Positions 13,548 through 25,209 of a stretch of DNA of 64,000 nt are shown in pieces. Within the stretch, counting starts at the first letter, position 1. Each line of letters begins with the position of its first letter. The notes below the pieces were generated by a model that saw only the letters and a list, made by a program, of their open reading frames with translations, was not told the DNA's origin and made no database searches. The position numbers were made by a program, and so were the translations under genes. The DNA comes from Orbilia blumenaviensis (Eukaryota > Ascomycota > Orbiliomycetes > Orbiliales > Orbiliaceae): positions 682,001 through 746,000 of the forward strand of contig JAVHNS010000009.1 of NCBI GenBank assembly GCA_036872755.1. Reading direction: 5' to 3'.

Positions 13548-16388
13548 ATGGCTGCCACAACAGGCATGCTGTTGCCACAGTCTGCTAACATCGCTCTATC
13601 GGAGGAAGAGGAGCGGGCTGCCCTTGAGAAGCTCGTGCGGCTTCGCAGTGCTGTTCGCTCAGGGCAGCATCCAAACATCAAGCCAAAGGCCCCCACGAAC
13701 ACCGGCCCGAATAACTCAAAGAACGGCCAGCCGGTCGTTCTGAACGCGAATCAGAACGGGTCCCTTCCACCCATCCCTCCAACTCCGGGCAACACGGTCG
13801 ATGTTGCAGTTCGACCGATCCCCGTCTTCACCGGTTCCTCAAAGGGTGAGCAGAACGGTGGACGGACTGTCATAACTGTCGCCGGGAAGGACGCTGCGCC
13901 CCATTTAAATGGTGGGAGGGAGCAGCGAGACGTCGGGCGCCAACAGCAGGCCCAGAGGATACCACAGCCGCAGCAACAGCTGCCGCTGGGTCAACCGCAA
14001 TGGGACCACAACCAACCGTGGCAGATGCCGCCTGGACAAGCCCAGATGCCGGCGAACCCAGAAGGGGCGGCTGCGTTCGTGCAGCATCTCTCAATGCTGG
14101 CCGTTCCGCCGCATCAACCACCACCACCACCACCATTCGAGCTGCCACATGGATTCCCGTTGCTGCCCGTTCCACATTTACTCCCAGGACAGGCTTTGCC
14201 AGGACCGCCGTTGCCTCAGCTCATCCCACTGGCTAACCAAACCGCGTCGCAGCCGGAGCCCATGGTCGTAGATAAACCACCTGTCGTAGATACTCGAGGC
14301 ACTGAAGCAGGCGTGCGTGAGGCTGCCGGTAGCAATAAACAGCAGCAACAGGCCCATCAGAACGCCAATAACCAGCCACAGAAGCCTCTTTCCGCTGCTG
14401 CTGCTACTGACTTACAAGCGAGCTTGAAAAAGGCACAGGAATACGCGGCTACCCTCCCACCGAAGCCAGCACCTGGAGCGAAGCAGGCCACTCAGAACCA
14501 GGCAAAACCGTCTCAGCAAGACAAAGCACGTAATAACGGTGGCCAAGCTTCGTCTCCAATGGCTCCAAACTTTCCCGCAAACACTGATAGACGTGACGAT
14601 GAGAAGCAAGGCTTTCAAGGGCGGCCCCAGCGAGACCATCGACAGTACGGTGACAAGCGAGGGGCGGAGCCTCTGCGCAAGACTGCAATCACAAACGTCC
14701 ATAGTGCGGGCAAAGAGGAGCGGAGAGAACGTGAGAGAGAACGCCAGATTGAACGTGAACGTGAACGAGGTGGTGATCGGTGGCAAGGTCGCGATAACCG
14801 TGGATTCGATTTCAAGGTCTCCCTTAACTCCCCTTATACAATATCGCTCTTGGACGGTTTGGTAATGCTGATTCTTGTGAATATTATTTAGAGACGGAGG
14901 TCTACTTCACCAATGTATGACGAATCGCCTACGGCAAAGGGACCTGGCTTTGCTGCACCCCCGTCGGCTCGACCTGAGGCTGCCGTGCCTAGCCGCGCCC
15001 ACGAACGCAAAACTGTAGATATCGACGATGTAGATGGAGCTGCTGCAGATCCAAAGAAGCGGGCTAACCCTAAGGACATACAGAGGCAGCAGCAGCAGAC
15101 GGGGGACGAAAAGTCGCCACCCCCTCAGCAGCAGACACAACCTGCCAAGCGAGATGCCCCACCACTTTCGCCAGTTGTTACGATTCCTAGGGGGTCACCG
15201 ACACTTGAGCCATTGTCACCAGGGAAGGCGGCGCGTTATGGTATCCCGCCATCAGATCGATATGCTAAGCAGCAGCCAGGTTACTTCCGCTACCGTGAGC
15301 CTTATCCACCCCCTCCCCCTGTTATGGGATACGCTCGTGGCCCGTATGAAACAGAATATGGATATCCACCACCTCGTGAGCCTCGCCCGGCATCCCCTAG
15401 AAGGGTCTATCTGCCAGAAGGACGTGGGTATGCTCAAGAGTATGTCTACCAAGATCCATACCATGATCCGTACTATCCGTATCCTCCCCGTCGTCCTGGG
15501 TCTCCACCACCACCAAGGGCAGCGGCCCGGCCACAATATAGGTTTGAAGAGGAAGAATTACAGAGGACACCTAGAGGACGATCTCCTTCCCCAAGAGCTA
15601 CTGGTAGGATGCCTACTGGACGTCCTCGCCGCTCTAGCAGATCATTGTCACCGGGTAGAGAACGTCCTACACCTAGGGCAAGCGTTGCACCAGCAGAGCC
15701 GGTTGAAGAACCGCGATCCGAAAGAGCTCTTATTCGGGCCTCTGATGCGCCTCACTATGCTGACTATCCACCATATCATCGTCCAATGGTTCCATATGAC
15801 GCGTATGGTGATCCCTACGGTAGGCCCGTCATAATCAGGGAACGTGTTCCGGTCTATGTCACCAGAGTTGTATATGTGGATTCGAACGACCCAGAGGGTA
15901 GGCCATACAGACCTAGGTCCCCTGGATACGCCCCTCCACCCCCGCCACTCTCCCATCCACATGGACCTCCAGCGCCGCCCCATCAGCCTCCACCAATGCG
16001 CAGGTATGTTGAAGACCCTGACGTCATTATGAGTGACCGAGTGTATAGAGAACGCGACTATGATTATGGGCCGTATGATCGCGGCTATGGAAGAGAATAT
16101 CCTAGAGAATACGCACCTCCTCCTTCACTAGCACCGTCGGCTCATCACCATCACCATCATCCACCGCCACCACCTCCACAGCAGATGAGGGATGGTTACG
16201 CAAGGGAGTATGCGATGCCTCCGCCTCCAGTTAGGGAAGAAGATCGTGAGCGAGCGTACAGAGAAAGAGAATATCCAGCGGGGAATCCGCCAATGAGTGC
16301 GCCGAGAGACATCGAGGAAGGACGATTACCATACGGAAGGGATAGGGGTATGCCACCTGGCCCGCCGGGCGGGGTTAGGTATGCCTAG
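13548..16388 (+). CDS. hypothetical disordered Pro/Arg/Tyr-rich protein
   Basis: Two exons, 13548-14816 and 14892-16388, joined in phase 0, giving about 921 aa. An in-frame ATG at 13473 would add 25 residues; I prefer 13548, where MAATTGMLLPQ precedes a short charged helix-like segment (SEEEERAALEKLVRLRSAVR) that is the only ordered-looking part. The remainder is low complexity: Gln/Pro-rich in exon 1, an Arg/Glu repeat near residues 391-412, an RS-like basic stretch near 649-684, many Tyr-Pro repeats, and a run of six His followed by prolines near 840. I do not recognise the family. The RS/RE-rich and PY-rich composition resembles RNA-processing or condensate-forming proteins, but that is inference only. 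The intron donor, GTCTCC, is weak, and the intron's last three bases form an in-frame stop if it is retained. Confidence 0.75.
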
Positions 16389-18216
16389 ATGCCTTTTATG
16401 ATCGACTTGAGGCTTCTCATTGAAGCATGCTATCTCGACCTCTTGTTTACGGCTTTATCTTTTGCAAATAATTTCTTGTTTTTGTTTTTTTGTTTTTTCC
16501 GAGTGTTTAAATGTATTGAAACTGGAGTTTACTCCCATCTGAATCCCCCGCCTTGCATGCCCGAGTCAGATGAAGAGGGACGACAGTGTCATACCTGCAT
16601 ACGATATTGCGGCAGCATGTACAAAATATTGCCCTTCCCAACCACGACAAATAAAGCAAATCACATATGCAGCATGCATTTTTTTTGGATTGGTATTATG
16701 GCATCTTTTCGATTTACGCCAAGCCCTCCGAGCATGCGTGAAGCCTTCCTTTTTCTTTCTCTTTTACTTTAGCCGTTCTTCACTTCTGAGTCCTTTGAGC
16801 TCCTAAAGAAAAGTTATATTTTAAGTAGTAGTATTTAAGGATCTATTAATTTAATTACCATTTCTTTTAAACATAGTATTTACTCGGTAGTTGTGATGTA
16901 GAGTGAGGTTTATTCTAATTACGGAGGCCCTTCTAAGGTCGTGAGGTTTAAACTCGATCGAGCTAAGGTTCGGAAAACCGAGGTACGGTGCAGACATATA
17001 CGAGTTTCTGTAGATTAAAATTTCAATGACAATATCCTTGATAATGCAAGGACTGGATCTGCGGACTAGGCTAGATCACTGTCTCGGTATTCCATTTTCT
17101 TTCCTTCTTTGGTTCTTCTAGAATCCCTCGAAGCTTCCTCTTCCTATAACTAATATAGACAGTGCCATGTTTTTTTTATCAAAAAAAAAAGCCGAGACCT
17201 GAGATATATACTTACCTGAGTATATACGAGGACAAATATATGATATAATGCGGTTCTTGACAAGGGGAGGGGGGGGGGGACCAAAAACAGAAATCGGTAA
17301 GGCTGTGCGCCCGTTACGCTGCATATACGGTATGTATGTAAGTACATGTACGTACCTGTCATGCAGGTGGGTGTTTTTTTTTTTTTTTTTTTAATACGAT
17401 GAAAGTTTGTATATCCGATGGCAAGCGAGCCAATGGTTTTGAGAGGTGGTGAACGTGGGCTGGGAAAATATTGGTTTTTACGTTTCGGTGTGGATGTTTA
17501 ATTATGCTTAACTAGTTGGTAAGTAAGGCTGATCTTTTTTTTTTGTTGATTTCTTCTTTGGAGGTAGTACTTCTGTTTAAAAAAAATTTGGTGGGGAGCT
17601 CTATAGATCTGGCGGGTGTAATTTAATCCGGTTTTGTTTAGGGGGGGGAGGGGACCTTCCAGTATGGGGAGTGAAGAGTTCGGTAAGATTGATGGGCGGG
17701 AGCGAGACATGCGTCTAGTCACCCAGTATATGCTAGTGAGGTTTAGTACTATCGGTGTAATGCCCTTTTTTTATTGCTTCTGCCTTTCTTTATTTTTTTA
17801 TACTAATATACTTGTAAATACTAGATACTACTATTGTTATTTGTAATTTTCAGTTCTTGATTCAGCTGTTGTAGATCATATAAGGATGTATGGTAATTGG
17901 TATTTTGGGATGGGATATCGTGATATCGGGTTTAATTGAGGTTTGGTGAGGGGGTAGAGTTTTTTTATCGGTATTGAATATCAATAAGATCACGATGGTA
18001 TATATTCATGAAAGATGAATAAAGCAATCTCGATAAGCTAAATACTTAACTAGCATGGGTAGTTTCTCTACCTGTGTGCTGTATAATATCGTAATAAACC
18101 TCTAATTATCAGAGGAACTGGATGTTGAACCCTTGTTTCTCGAATATTACTAATCCATTCTTCTTTTAACAAAAAAGAGCGAAAGAGAAGTATCAAATCC
18201 CCCGGGGGAAAAAAAA

Positions 18217-18241
18217 GAAAAGAAAAGAAAAGAAAAGAAAA
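18217..18241 (+). repeat. (GAAAA)5 repeat
   Basis: Five uninterrupted GAAAA units that follow an A-run. Confidence 0.9.
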
Positions 18242-20449
18242 GGCGTACATGTAAGACAGCGGGATAGAAGGATCTTGGATATAGCAGTATATCAGTGCAG
18301 ACGGGTATGGCGTTTTCCACCAGCCGGCCTGCCTAGCGTGTATGTTGATGCAGAGCTTAATTGAAATGTCTTTTGTCTATCATTTCGCACGGTATTACGG
18401 AATTGGGAAGGAGACACAAAGAGGGAAAACGGAGATCCATAGAGAGAGGGTCTGGAATAATGGATATAGCGGGATGTTATGAGGCCGAACGAGGAGTGGG
18501 GCCGGGGAGAGTAGAGGACCAGCCCTATGCAGGTAAGTGGGCTCTCATGCTGCTTTTGGTCGGAATCGGGAGGGTATTAATTAGTAGTTATGCTAGCGGA
18601 GCCGAGGGATTGGAGGGAAGTGGAAAGAGGGTTGAGGGGGGGAGGAAGTGGGAAGGAAAGAAGAGAGAAGAAAAAGGCAGCAATAGGCGGTATCCTGGTC
18701 GATGCAATGATGAAAATCTGGGTGGCAAATATCAGGAAAGAAAGAAAAGAAAGAGAGGGTCATGATCATGGTCTGACTCGACTTCCTTGGGTTGACATAG
18801 AGCGAATGACATGGTCATGGTGTTAAGAAGGGATGTTGACATGTTTGACAAGGGAAGGCATGAATGGACGTTGAGATAGGCTTCCCGCCGAATTTTAATT
18901 GTTGCATTTTTTTCCTTCTTGACTGTAATTTCTTTTTCCTTTTTCTTGGGGGGTGGGAAAGAAAAGTCGTTTTGTGTAATGATGCAGAAGCTAAAGGAGT
19001 TTTTACCCGGACGGAAGATCGTCGAACAGAACAGGATTTTACCTTTTTTACGATTGGAGGAGGGTGGGAAACATCTGACTTCTTTCTTGGTGAATGGGGA
19101 AAATGGGGTATTTGAGGGGTCCTGCTTTGCGGGGTATAGTAGCTGGTAAGGTGACGTTGTAGGTTGGTTTGAATGGAGTCAAAGGGTGGAGAACTGTCAA
19201 AGTCGAGAAGGAAACATCGTCTTGTGTATCTCCGGATTTCAGTTGCCTGGTCTTTCCTATTTTTATTATTTTATTTTATTTTTTATTTTTGTCCTTTGTA
19301 TTTTTTGAGTTGGAGTAGGCCGCAGGGCTTAGAGTTTTTTTTGCGGCTTGCGAATTGAGCAAGTGGGTTGGACATCGTGCCTTCCTAAACAGAGTTGATG
19401 GAAAACGGTCTTGTTGAAGGGTTTCTTTTTGCATCTGCAATGCAATGTCAAGGATAGACGATGTCCTAAAACCTGGTAAGACGGTGACGATCCGATTTGT
19501 ACCCACGAAGGAGAAGAATTGTAAGGTAGGCTTTGAGGATTCCAGTGGTGACTAACACCATGCTCAGGACGGGGTAACAGGAAGAGCCATTTTTACGTTT
19601 TGTTTTATAAGAGATTGAGGTATAATAATTGATGGTGGAAAAAAATGGGCGCTGAATATCGGGATGCCGTAACGGGTGTTCCTGCATGGTGTGCATATGC
19701 AGAAGGCATGTAAGCGGACGCCGCTTTCCGGAGGCGAACTGCAATCTGCAGTGTCGCGGGTTTAGCGATGCTGAAGCCGTCCAAGTGCAAGGCACGAAAT
19801 AGTAGTAATACTATAGTAGGCATCCTGTTGTACATACGCGTACGTGTGTTCGACCTTACCAGGGGGATTGGAGGTTGGAGAGGAAGGAAGTTCTGAGGAG
19901 GAACCCTCGACGGGCAGGTTAACTAAATTCTCGTGATAGTTCCAAGCCCCAGGCTGCTGCCCTATATTTTATACAATGGAGGCCTTTTTTTAAAGGGAAA
20001 AAAATCTCTTTCTCTTGTGTTGTATGTGCTTGCATTAGAGTTTGCCCTTGGACAAGAGGGAAGGAAGGGATGAAGGGTGTAATGAAATTGACCTTCGATG
20101 CAAATGTCTCGGGACGCTCGGTAGGTTAAAGAAACTCGAGTCGTTGGATGACGACAGCCACGATCAGGGTTGTTTCAATCAAGCTTGAAGGTTGGATTTG
20201 CATTATCCTGTCCGGAGCTGGATCGTGTTCCCCAGCTCCCTCCCCTGGGCCCTTTCGGCCTTGGCTGTTCTGGAGCCGGTTCGGCCTGGCCTGGTTAGAT
20301 TTTCGAGGGTGGCTTTTGAGAAGGTATTGCCATTGTCATACCTCTTTTTTGTTTTTCATTCCATGGATCGTTTCACTTGGCCGGCAATATGGCATATTGC
20401 CAAAAACCTAGACCTAGCTTGGTGTGTCTGTGTGAATTTGAGATGCATC

Positions 20450-20505
20450 CTGCAGTATAGTGCAGTTCAGTGCAGTGGAGTGCTCAGCTGTGACTGTGCA
20501 GGTGG
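20450..20505 (+). repeat. GTGCAG-rich patch
   Basis: TGCAG occurs four times in about 55 bp, together with TGCTCAGCTG, a 10-mer also present at 25-34 beside a second GTGCAG motif. It is not a regular tandem array. Confidence 0.7.
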
Positions 20506-20702
20506 CGGTGGAGAGAGAGCTAGAGAGTTTGAGAGGATGAGAGCTGAGGTGCCACTTAGTGTTGCTGATATAATAAAAAGAATCTACTACTCCTCGAATT
20601 AGAATTTGAAATAGCCAATGCAATGCGGTTAGTACTTACGTGCGGGATATTATTTAAGCTCGAACCTAAAGTAGCGCTTGCCTGGTGATCATGATCGATG
20701 AG

Positions 20703-20737
20703 ATGGATGGATGGATGGCTGGCTGGCTGGCTGGCTG
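20703..20737 (+). repeat. (GGAT)n(GGCT)n compound microsatellite
   Basis: A short tetranucleotide tract in which GGAT units change to GGCT units. Confidence 0.85.
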
Positions 20738-21479
20738 AATGGGGAGGGGAAGAGAAACATACATACCCTGGTGACCCTTTCTGGCAGATGTGCGTGGTTG
20801 AGGTGAATATCGTGAGGCTCGCTTGTCGTCATGATGACCCCGGGCGCGCGGTGATATTGCATATTGTTTGATTGATTTCGACTGATTGTGGAGTCGAGTC
20901 GTGAATATCTCGCTCGCTCTTGTTTCGCTCGCACCTTTTAGCTTTTTTTTCTGATCGTGATCGTGATCGTGACCTAAGCTTGAGGCAATTGTAGAGAAAA
21001 CTGCCCAAGCTAGCCCAGTACGTATACATGCATGATATGTCACTGCACATATAAACTTTTGGTGACAGGTACAAGTTTTCCTTGTAATTGTTTCATGCAT
21101 ACGGACTATACCACTATTATTACTACTACTACTGCTACTACTACTACCCAGCAACAGCAAGATACAGCAAGAGCACTCGAGATTAGATCGTTTGAGAGAA
21201 AGACACCCGGCCGGTATCTCCGCTTCTAGATTGCTCGGTTTCGTTATCACTGTCGTCATGTCCCTGCACCACAATTAATTGTGCCCAACGGGAGATGCTA
21301 GTAACGTGTACTACAATACATCTACAATATTATACTACTACTAACATCTACGAATATTAATACTATCTAGGTCGATATAGTCTCAAACTTGATATATTCT
21401 TTACAATACTCTACTGTCCTTTACAACTAGCACTGGAAGTATACCTGACAGTGTAGTTTCACCCGCCCCGTGCTCTACC

Positions 21480-21616
21480 AGTACAGTGCAGTGCAGAAGC
21501 TAGAAGGCTCGGAGTTATACTGTCCACCACAGTGCAGTCCCGATCGGATCAGTACAGTAAGGCCGGCGGTTTCTCCGACTGTAGAAGTAATCGAAGTGCA
21601 GAAGTGCAGAAGTGCA
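21480..21616 (+). repeat. GTGCAG-rich patch with 8-bp tandem repeat
   Basis: Multiple GTGCAG or GTACAG motifs occur across the patch. It ends in three exact tandem copies of GAAGTGCA at 21593-21616. It is the second such patch in the 8.8-kb gap upstream of the KH gene. Confidence 0.75.
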
Positions 21617-22494
21617 GAGAAAGAAAGAAAAAAAGGTTCGCTTCCGCCATTGTATGTATGCATGTGCAGTCAACCTTCCAGTCAGGTGAGTTCATGAACC
21701 GTTCTGGTATTCTGAATACAGAGTCCGATAGTCCCCCCATTGCATTTAATATTTGCATTCCTTGTCCCTAATTGATCAGCTATTGACATTGTAAAATGTG
21801 GGGTTTGATCTTTTTTGATTCGAGCATCTGCAAAGTATGTGCGAGAGTGCAAGTAGACTGCAAGTGCAGAGAGTGGACCGGTACGGTACGGTCTACGTCT
21901 GGCTGGTTTCATAATGCAGATATGCACATCCACCTCCTCGCATCGAAAGCCTCATTCTTCCTCATCTTTATTCCCCTTCGCTATAACGGCAACCGTCGAG
22001 GCCAATTGAATCCAGTCCAACCCCCGCTCGCTCGTATGTGCTGAACTCGACCTCCCCTGCTGGCTGTTTTCGCTTCCTGCAGATGCACCTCCACATCACT
22101 CCTCTCGCCGGCTAGCCTGGCTGTTGTGCTGCTGGGGTAATTGCCTTGTCTTCATGCACCCTCCCAGGCGCTTTGCAGGTATCTCTGGTACTTTGACTGC
22201 TCGAGGACGGACTAAGAAAGTCCAAGTTACCATAACCAGATCCCAAGGTCCCCACATTGCTACATTACATACCTTAGCGTCTGCCCATTCTCTGCCCTAT
22301 CTTTCAAGGTGTGCACACTTTAAATCGGAGCCGTGCTCTCGCCCACGCATTTCCTTGGGTGCAGCAACTATCGGTAGTGTGTGCAGCAGCGGCTCGACTG
22401 ATTATTTGAATTGACATAATCTCTGTCAGACCGTTTTTTTCCTCTGAGATTCCCTTAAAGAACCCCATATCATTCCGCATCATCTCGCTCTCAC

Positions 22495-22514
22495 TTTTTT
22501 TTTTTTTTTTTTTT
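22495..22514 (+). repeat. poly-T tract (20 nt)
   Basis: Twenty T residues in the pyrimidine-rich region upstream of the KH gene. Confidence 0.85.
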
Positions 22515-23023
22515 GTTTGATTCCAGGTCTTCCTTGAGGCTACTGTACCTAGTACTGTGCCTTATTTTTATTGTTTGTATTACACGACTGGGGCCTATCT
22601 CGTGCTATTCGGTTGGAAGCATCAGAAGGGAAACAATTTATTGCCGGACAGGAAAAAAAAAAAAAAATCAATCAATCAATCAGTCAATCAACAACCTCAT
22701 CGCTACTTCTAAGAAATATCTATTCGAAACCGAAATGGATCTCTAACGTTGTGTTCTCGCGGCTTTTCTTTCCAGACTAGAATCTCAAGGGATCGAGGAT
22801 TTTTTTAAACTGGGGATCTTTACGCCTGCATCCGCCATTATTAATATATTCGCTATTGCGAGGCTTGCTTGTCCGGCCGGCCTAAGCTAAGCTAGCTATC
22901 TCGCCAGCATCGGACAGCATCGCATCACTGCAGCCAGATTAAAAACGTCAACCGCCAATTCACCCACACCACATACATACTTTGAAGTACCTATAGACGC
23001 ATATACAAAACCGAAAGAAAACC

Positions 23024-23052
<29 letters not shown>
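23024..23052 (+). repeat. poly-A tract (29 nt)
   Basis: Twenty-nine uninterrupted A residues, the longest homopolymer I see in the window. Confidence 0.85.
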
Positions 23053-23054
<2 letters not shown>

Positions 23055-23440
23055 ACAAGGAAAAAGAGGAGGATATATCAGAGGTGTCTATCTGATATCA
23101 AGAATCCAGTCTGGTCCCCATTCGCTTCCAACTTCCACTTTGCCTGCCCCAGCTAGTGACCTTTTCCCGAGATCCCGCCCTTCAACGTTTTTTTCTTTCT
23201 TTATTTTTTTTTTCTACTTTTGGATTCGTCCATTATTTTTATTTTTTTTCTGGATATACACCATCGAGAGCTTACCCGTTGATAAGCTTAAGAGTGAGTG
23301 AGAGAGAGAGGAGGGCCCACAAAGCAAGAAACGATACGGGCTGTTAAGCTTGTGCTGTGGATCGAAAGCTACGTCCAGGGTCTAGCTTGTTTCTCTGTTT
23401 GCATCCCTCTCCCAGCTTGTGGACATTTCAGGTATTTACA

Positions 23441-23466
23441 TTTTTTTTTTTTTTTTTTTTTTTTTT
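23441..23466 (+). repeat. poly-T tract (26 nt)
   Basis: Twenty-six uninterrupted T residues about 390 bp after the 29-nt A-run. The two could pair as an inverted repeat in single-stranded DNA or RNA. Confidence 0.85.
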
Positions 23467-24380
23467 GCATGCCTTGCACTTGCTTCCCTTCGATCCGCAC
23501 TCTTGAGAGAAGCTTAAGAGGCCATGTAGCAGGCCCAGGCTGCATATCCCAGTCTTCAATTGCAGCATCTCCGCTTTCAGTTCCCTTAACTCTGGCTTGC
23601 TTGTTTCTGCGGGATCTTGACACGATTCCGACTCCACTGCCCGTCACTGCCTTTCCCCATCATAATTCGAATTCAGATCTTGTGCATTTGCATTTTACTT
23701 CCTTTCCCTTTCAATTCCAATCCAAGTCTTCTTAGTTCCATCTCGATTATCTCAATTGAAAAGTTTCAAACGCAGACGGTGCCTGTTCTCAGATAATCCC
23801 CGAAGTCCCTCCGGACCTTATCCTCCGTGATTTACACCCGCACTTTCCCCATCTTCCTATCGCCGTTGAGAACTTGGCCCGGGACCGTTGCTCTCTGAAG
23901 CCGTGCCCGTCTTCACCAGGATCCCAAGGTTGCTACAAATCCTTGGCAGTGTCCTCAAGGAAAGCAGCACGTACAGGCCAACCCTCTGCTTGCTCTCTAT
24001 CTCTCTCTCTTTCTCCGTCCCTCCGTCTGTGCTGGTACTGGGTGCTGCTGTGTGCGTCCTGCTCTGCCACCCAGCTGATTTTATTTGTTTTTTTTTTCTC
24101 TCTCCACCAACCAACCAGCCGACCTGACAGCCAAAGAACGAGCCGAAGAGTGCCTCTGCTGGGCTGGGCTGGTAATAACGAACGGACTGGCATCCATACT
24201 CGGGGCTCCCATCTCGGACTAATCCCCGTTCTGCCTCTTCCGAGTTGGACCTACCTCTGTCGTCCACTTATCCTTCTTGTTCCTCCATCTCGGTTGCAGC
24301 TGGATATCCAATAACCCTCGCCTGCTCGAAAAAAATAAAATAAAATATCATCGAACGAAGATTCGGATCGATCGAGGGAC

Positions 24381-24408
24381 TTTTTATTTTATTTTATTTT
24401 ATTTTTAT
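24381..24408 (+). repeat. (TTTTA)n repeat
   Basis: Pentanucleotide T-rich repeat in the presumed leader or promoter of the KH gene. Confidence 0.8.
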
Positions 24409-25209
24409 TCCTTTTTAGACAAAAGCATCCCCCGGCCGTGATATCCTCTGTTTCTATTCTATATCCCGTGTTTGCATGGTTCTTTTTTTTTTTTTTTTAC
24501 TCCGCTAGATCATTTGCCCGGGGCCGGTTGTGCTACGCTTCGCTGCGGTTCTTCTTTCACCTCAGACTAACAAAGTCCTTAGCTAACTAAGTAACTGGAC
24601 GGGGTCCATATTTCGCACCGGCAGAGATTTTACTAGTACCGGCCGTTCCAAAAAATTTAATAATTTTTTTTCTTTATATATTGTTTCTCTCTTTATCTTA
24701 ATTTTTTGATACCCCCGGACATAGAAATCTCGACAGACGGGAGCTTCGAGGACCCTTTCGGCATATACACACCCTCCTGGACACTCGCTCACAATTCGGA
24801 CGCCGTATAACCCGTTAATTTCATTCGTTTCGCTGTCAACTTTTGGGTGCTGCTGTCGTTGTGGTTCTGCGCGAGAAGTGTGTTTGACAGGCTGGGCTAA
24901 GCTACCGAGATTTTCTTGCAGTTGCTTTTCACAAAGGTCCGTTTGGAGATCAAAGCTTTAAAACAACCACCAACTAAATTCCCACCATTCAATTAAATCC
25001 ACCTCAACCAATTCGATTTTTTCCCTTTTGCACTGGTTCTGCTCTGCTAACCCGTCTGGCCTACTTTTCTCTCTCAGTGTCAATGACCTTCGATAAAACT
25101 CTCCTTACATCCTGACACCTCCTCCCGTGCTTCTATCGATTTGCTTTTCTCCACTTCTCCGCTTAAGCTTAAATTAGGCGGCCGATATAAACACCTACTA
25201 CATCATAGC

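Larger units (their letters stand above)
16389..25209. other. 8.8-kb intergenic region with simple repeats and long leader
   Basis: No gene can be supported. Open frames such as 18361-18765 are purine-rich low-complexity sequence without domain character. It contains many simple repeats: GAAAA, GGAT/GGCT, ACT triplets near 21113-21150, and long A and T runs. It also contains GTGCAG-rich patches at 20450-20505 and 21480-21616 and an AGCTAGCT at 22890-22897. From about 22400 to 25209 the plus strand is strongly pyrimidine-rich, consistent with a long promoter or leader for the KH gene. A short upstream frame at 25083-25115 (10 codons plus stop) lies just before that gene's start. Confidence 0.55.

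Noticed and set aside
18361..18765. 134-codon Arg/Gly/Glu/Lys-rich frame
   Set aside because: The composition follows from purine-rich repetitive DNA, and there is no conserved motif or neighbouring exon.
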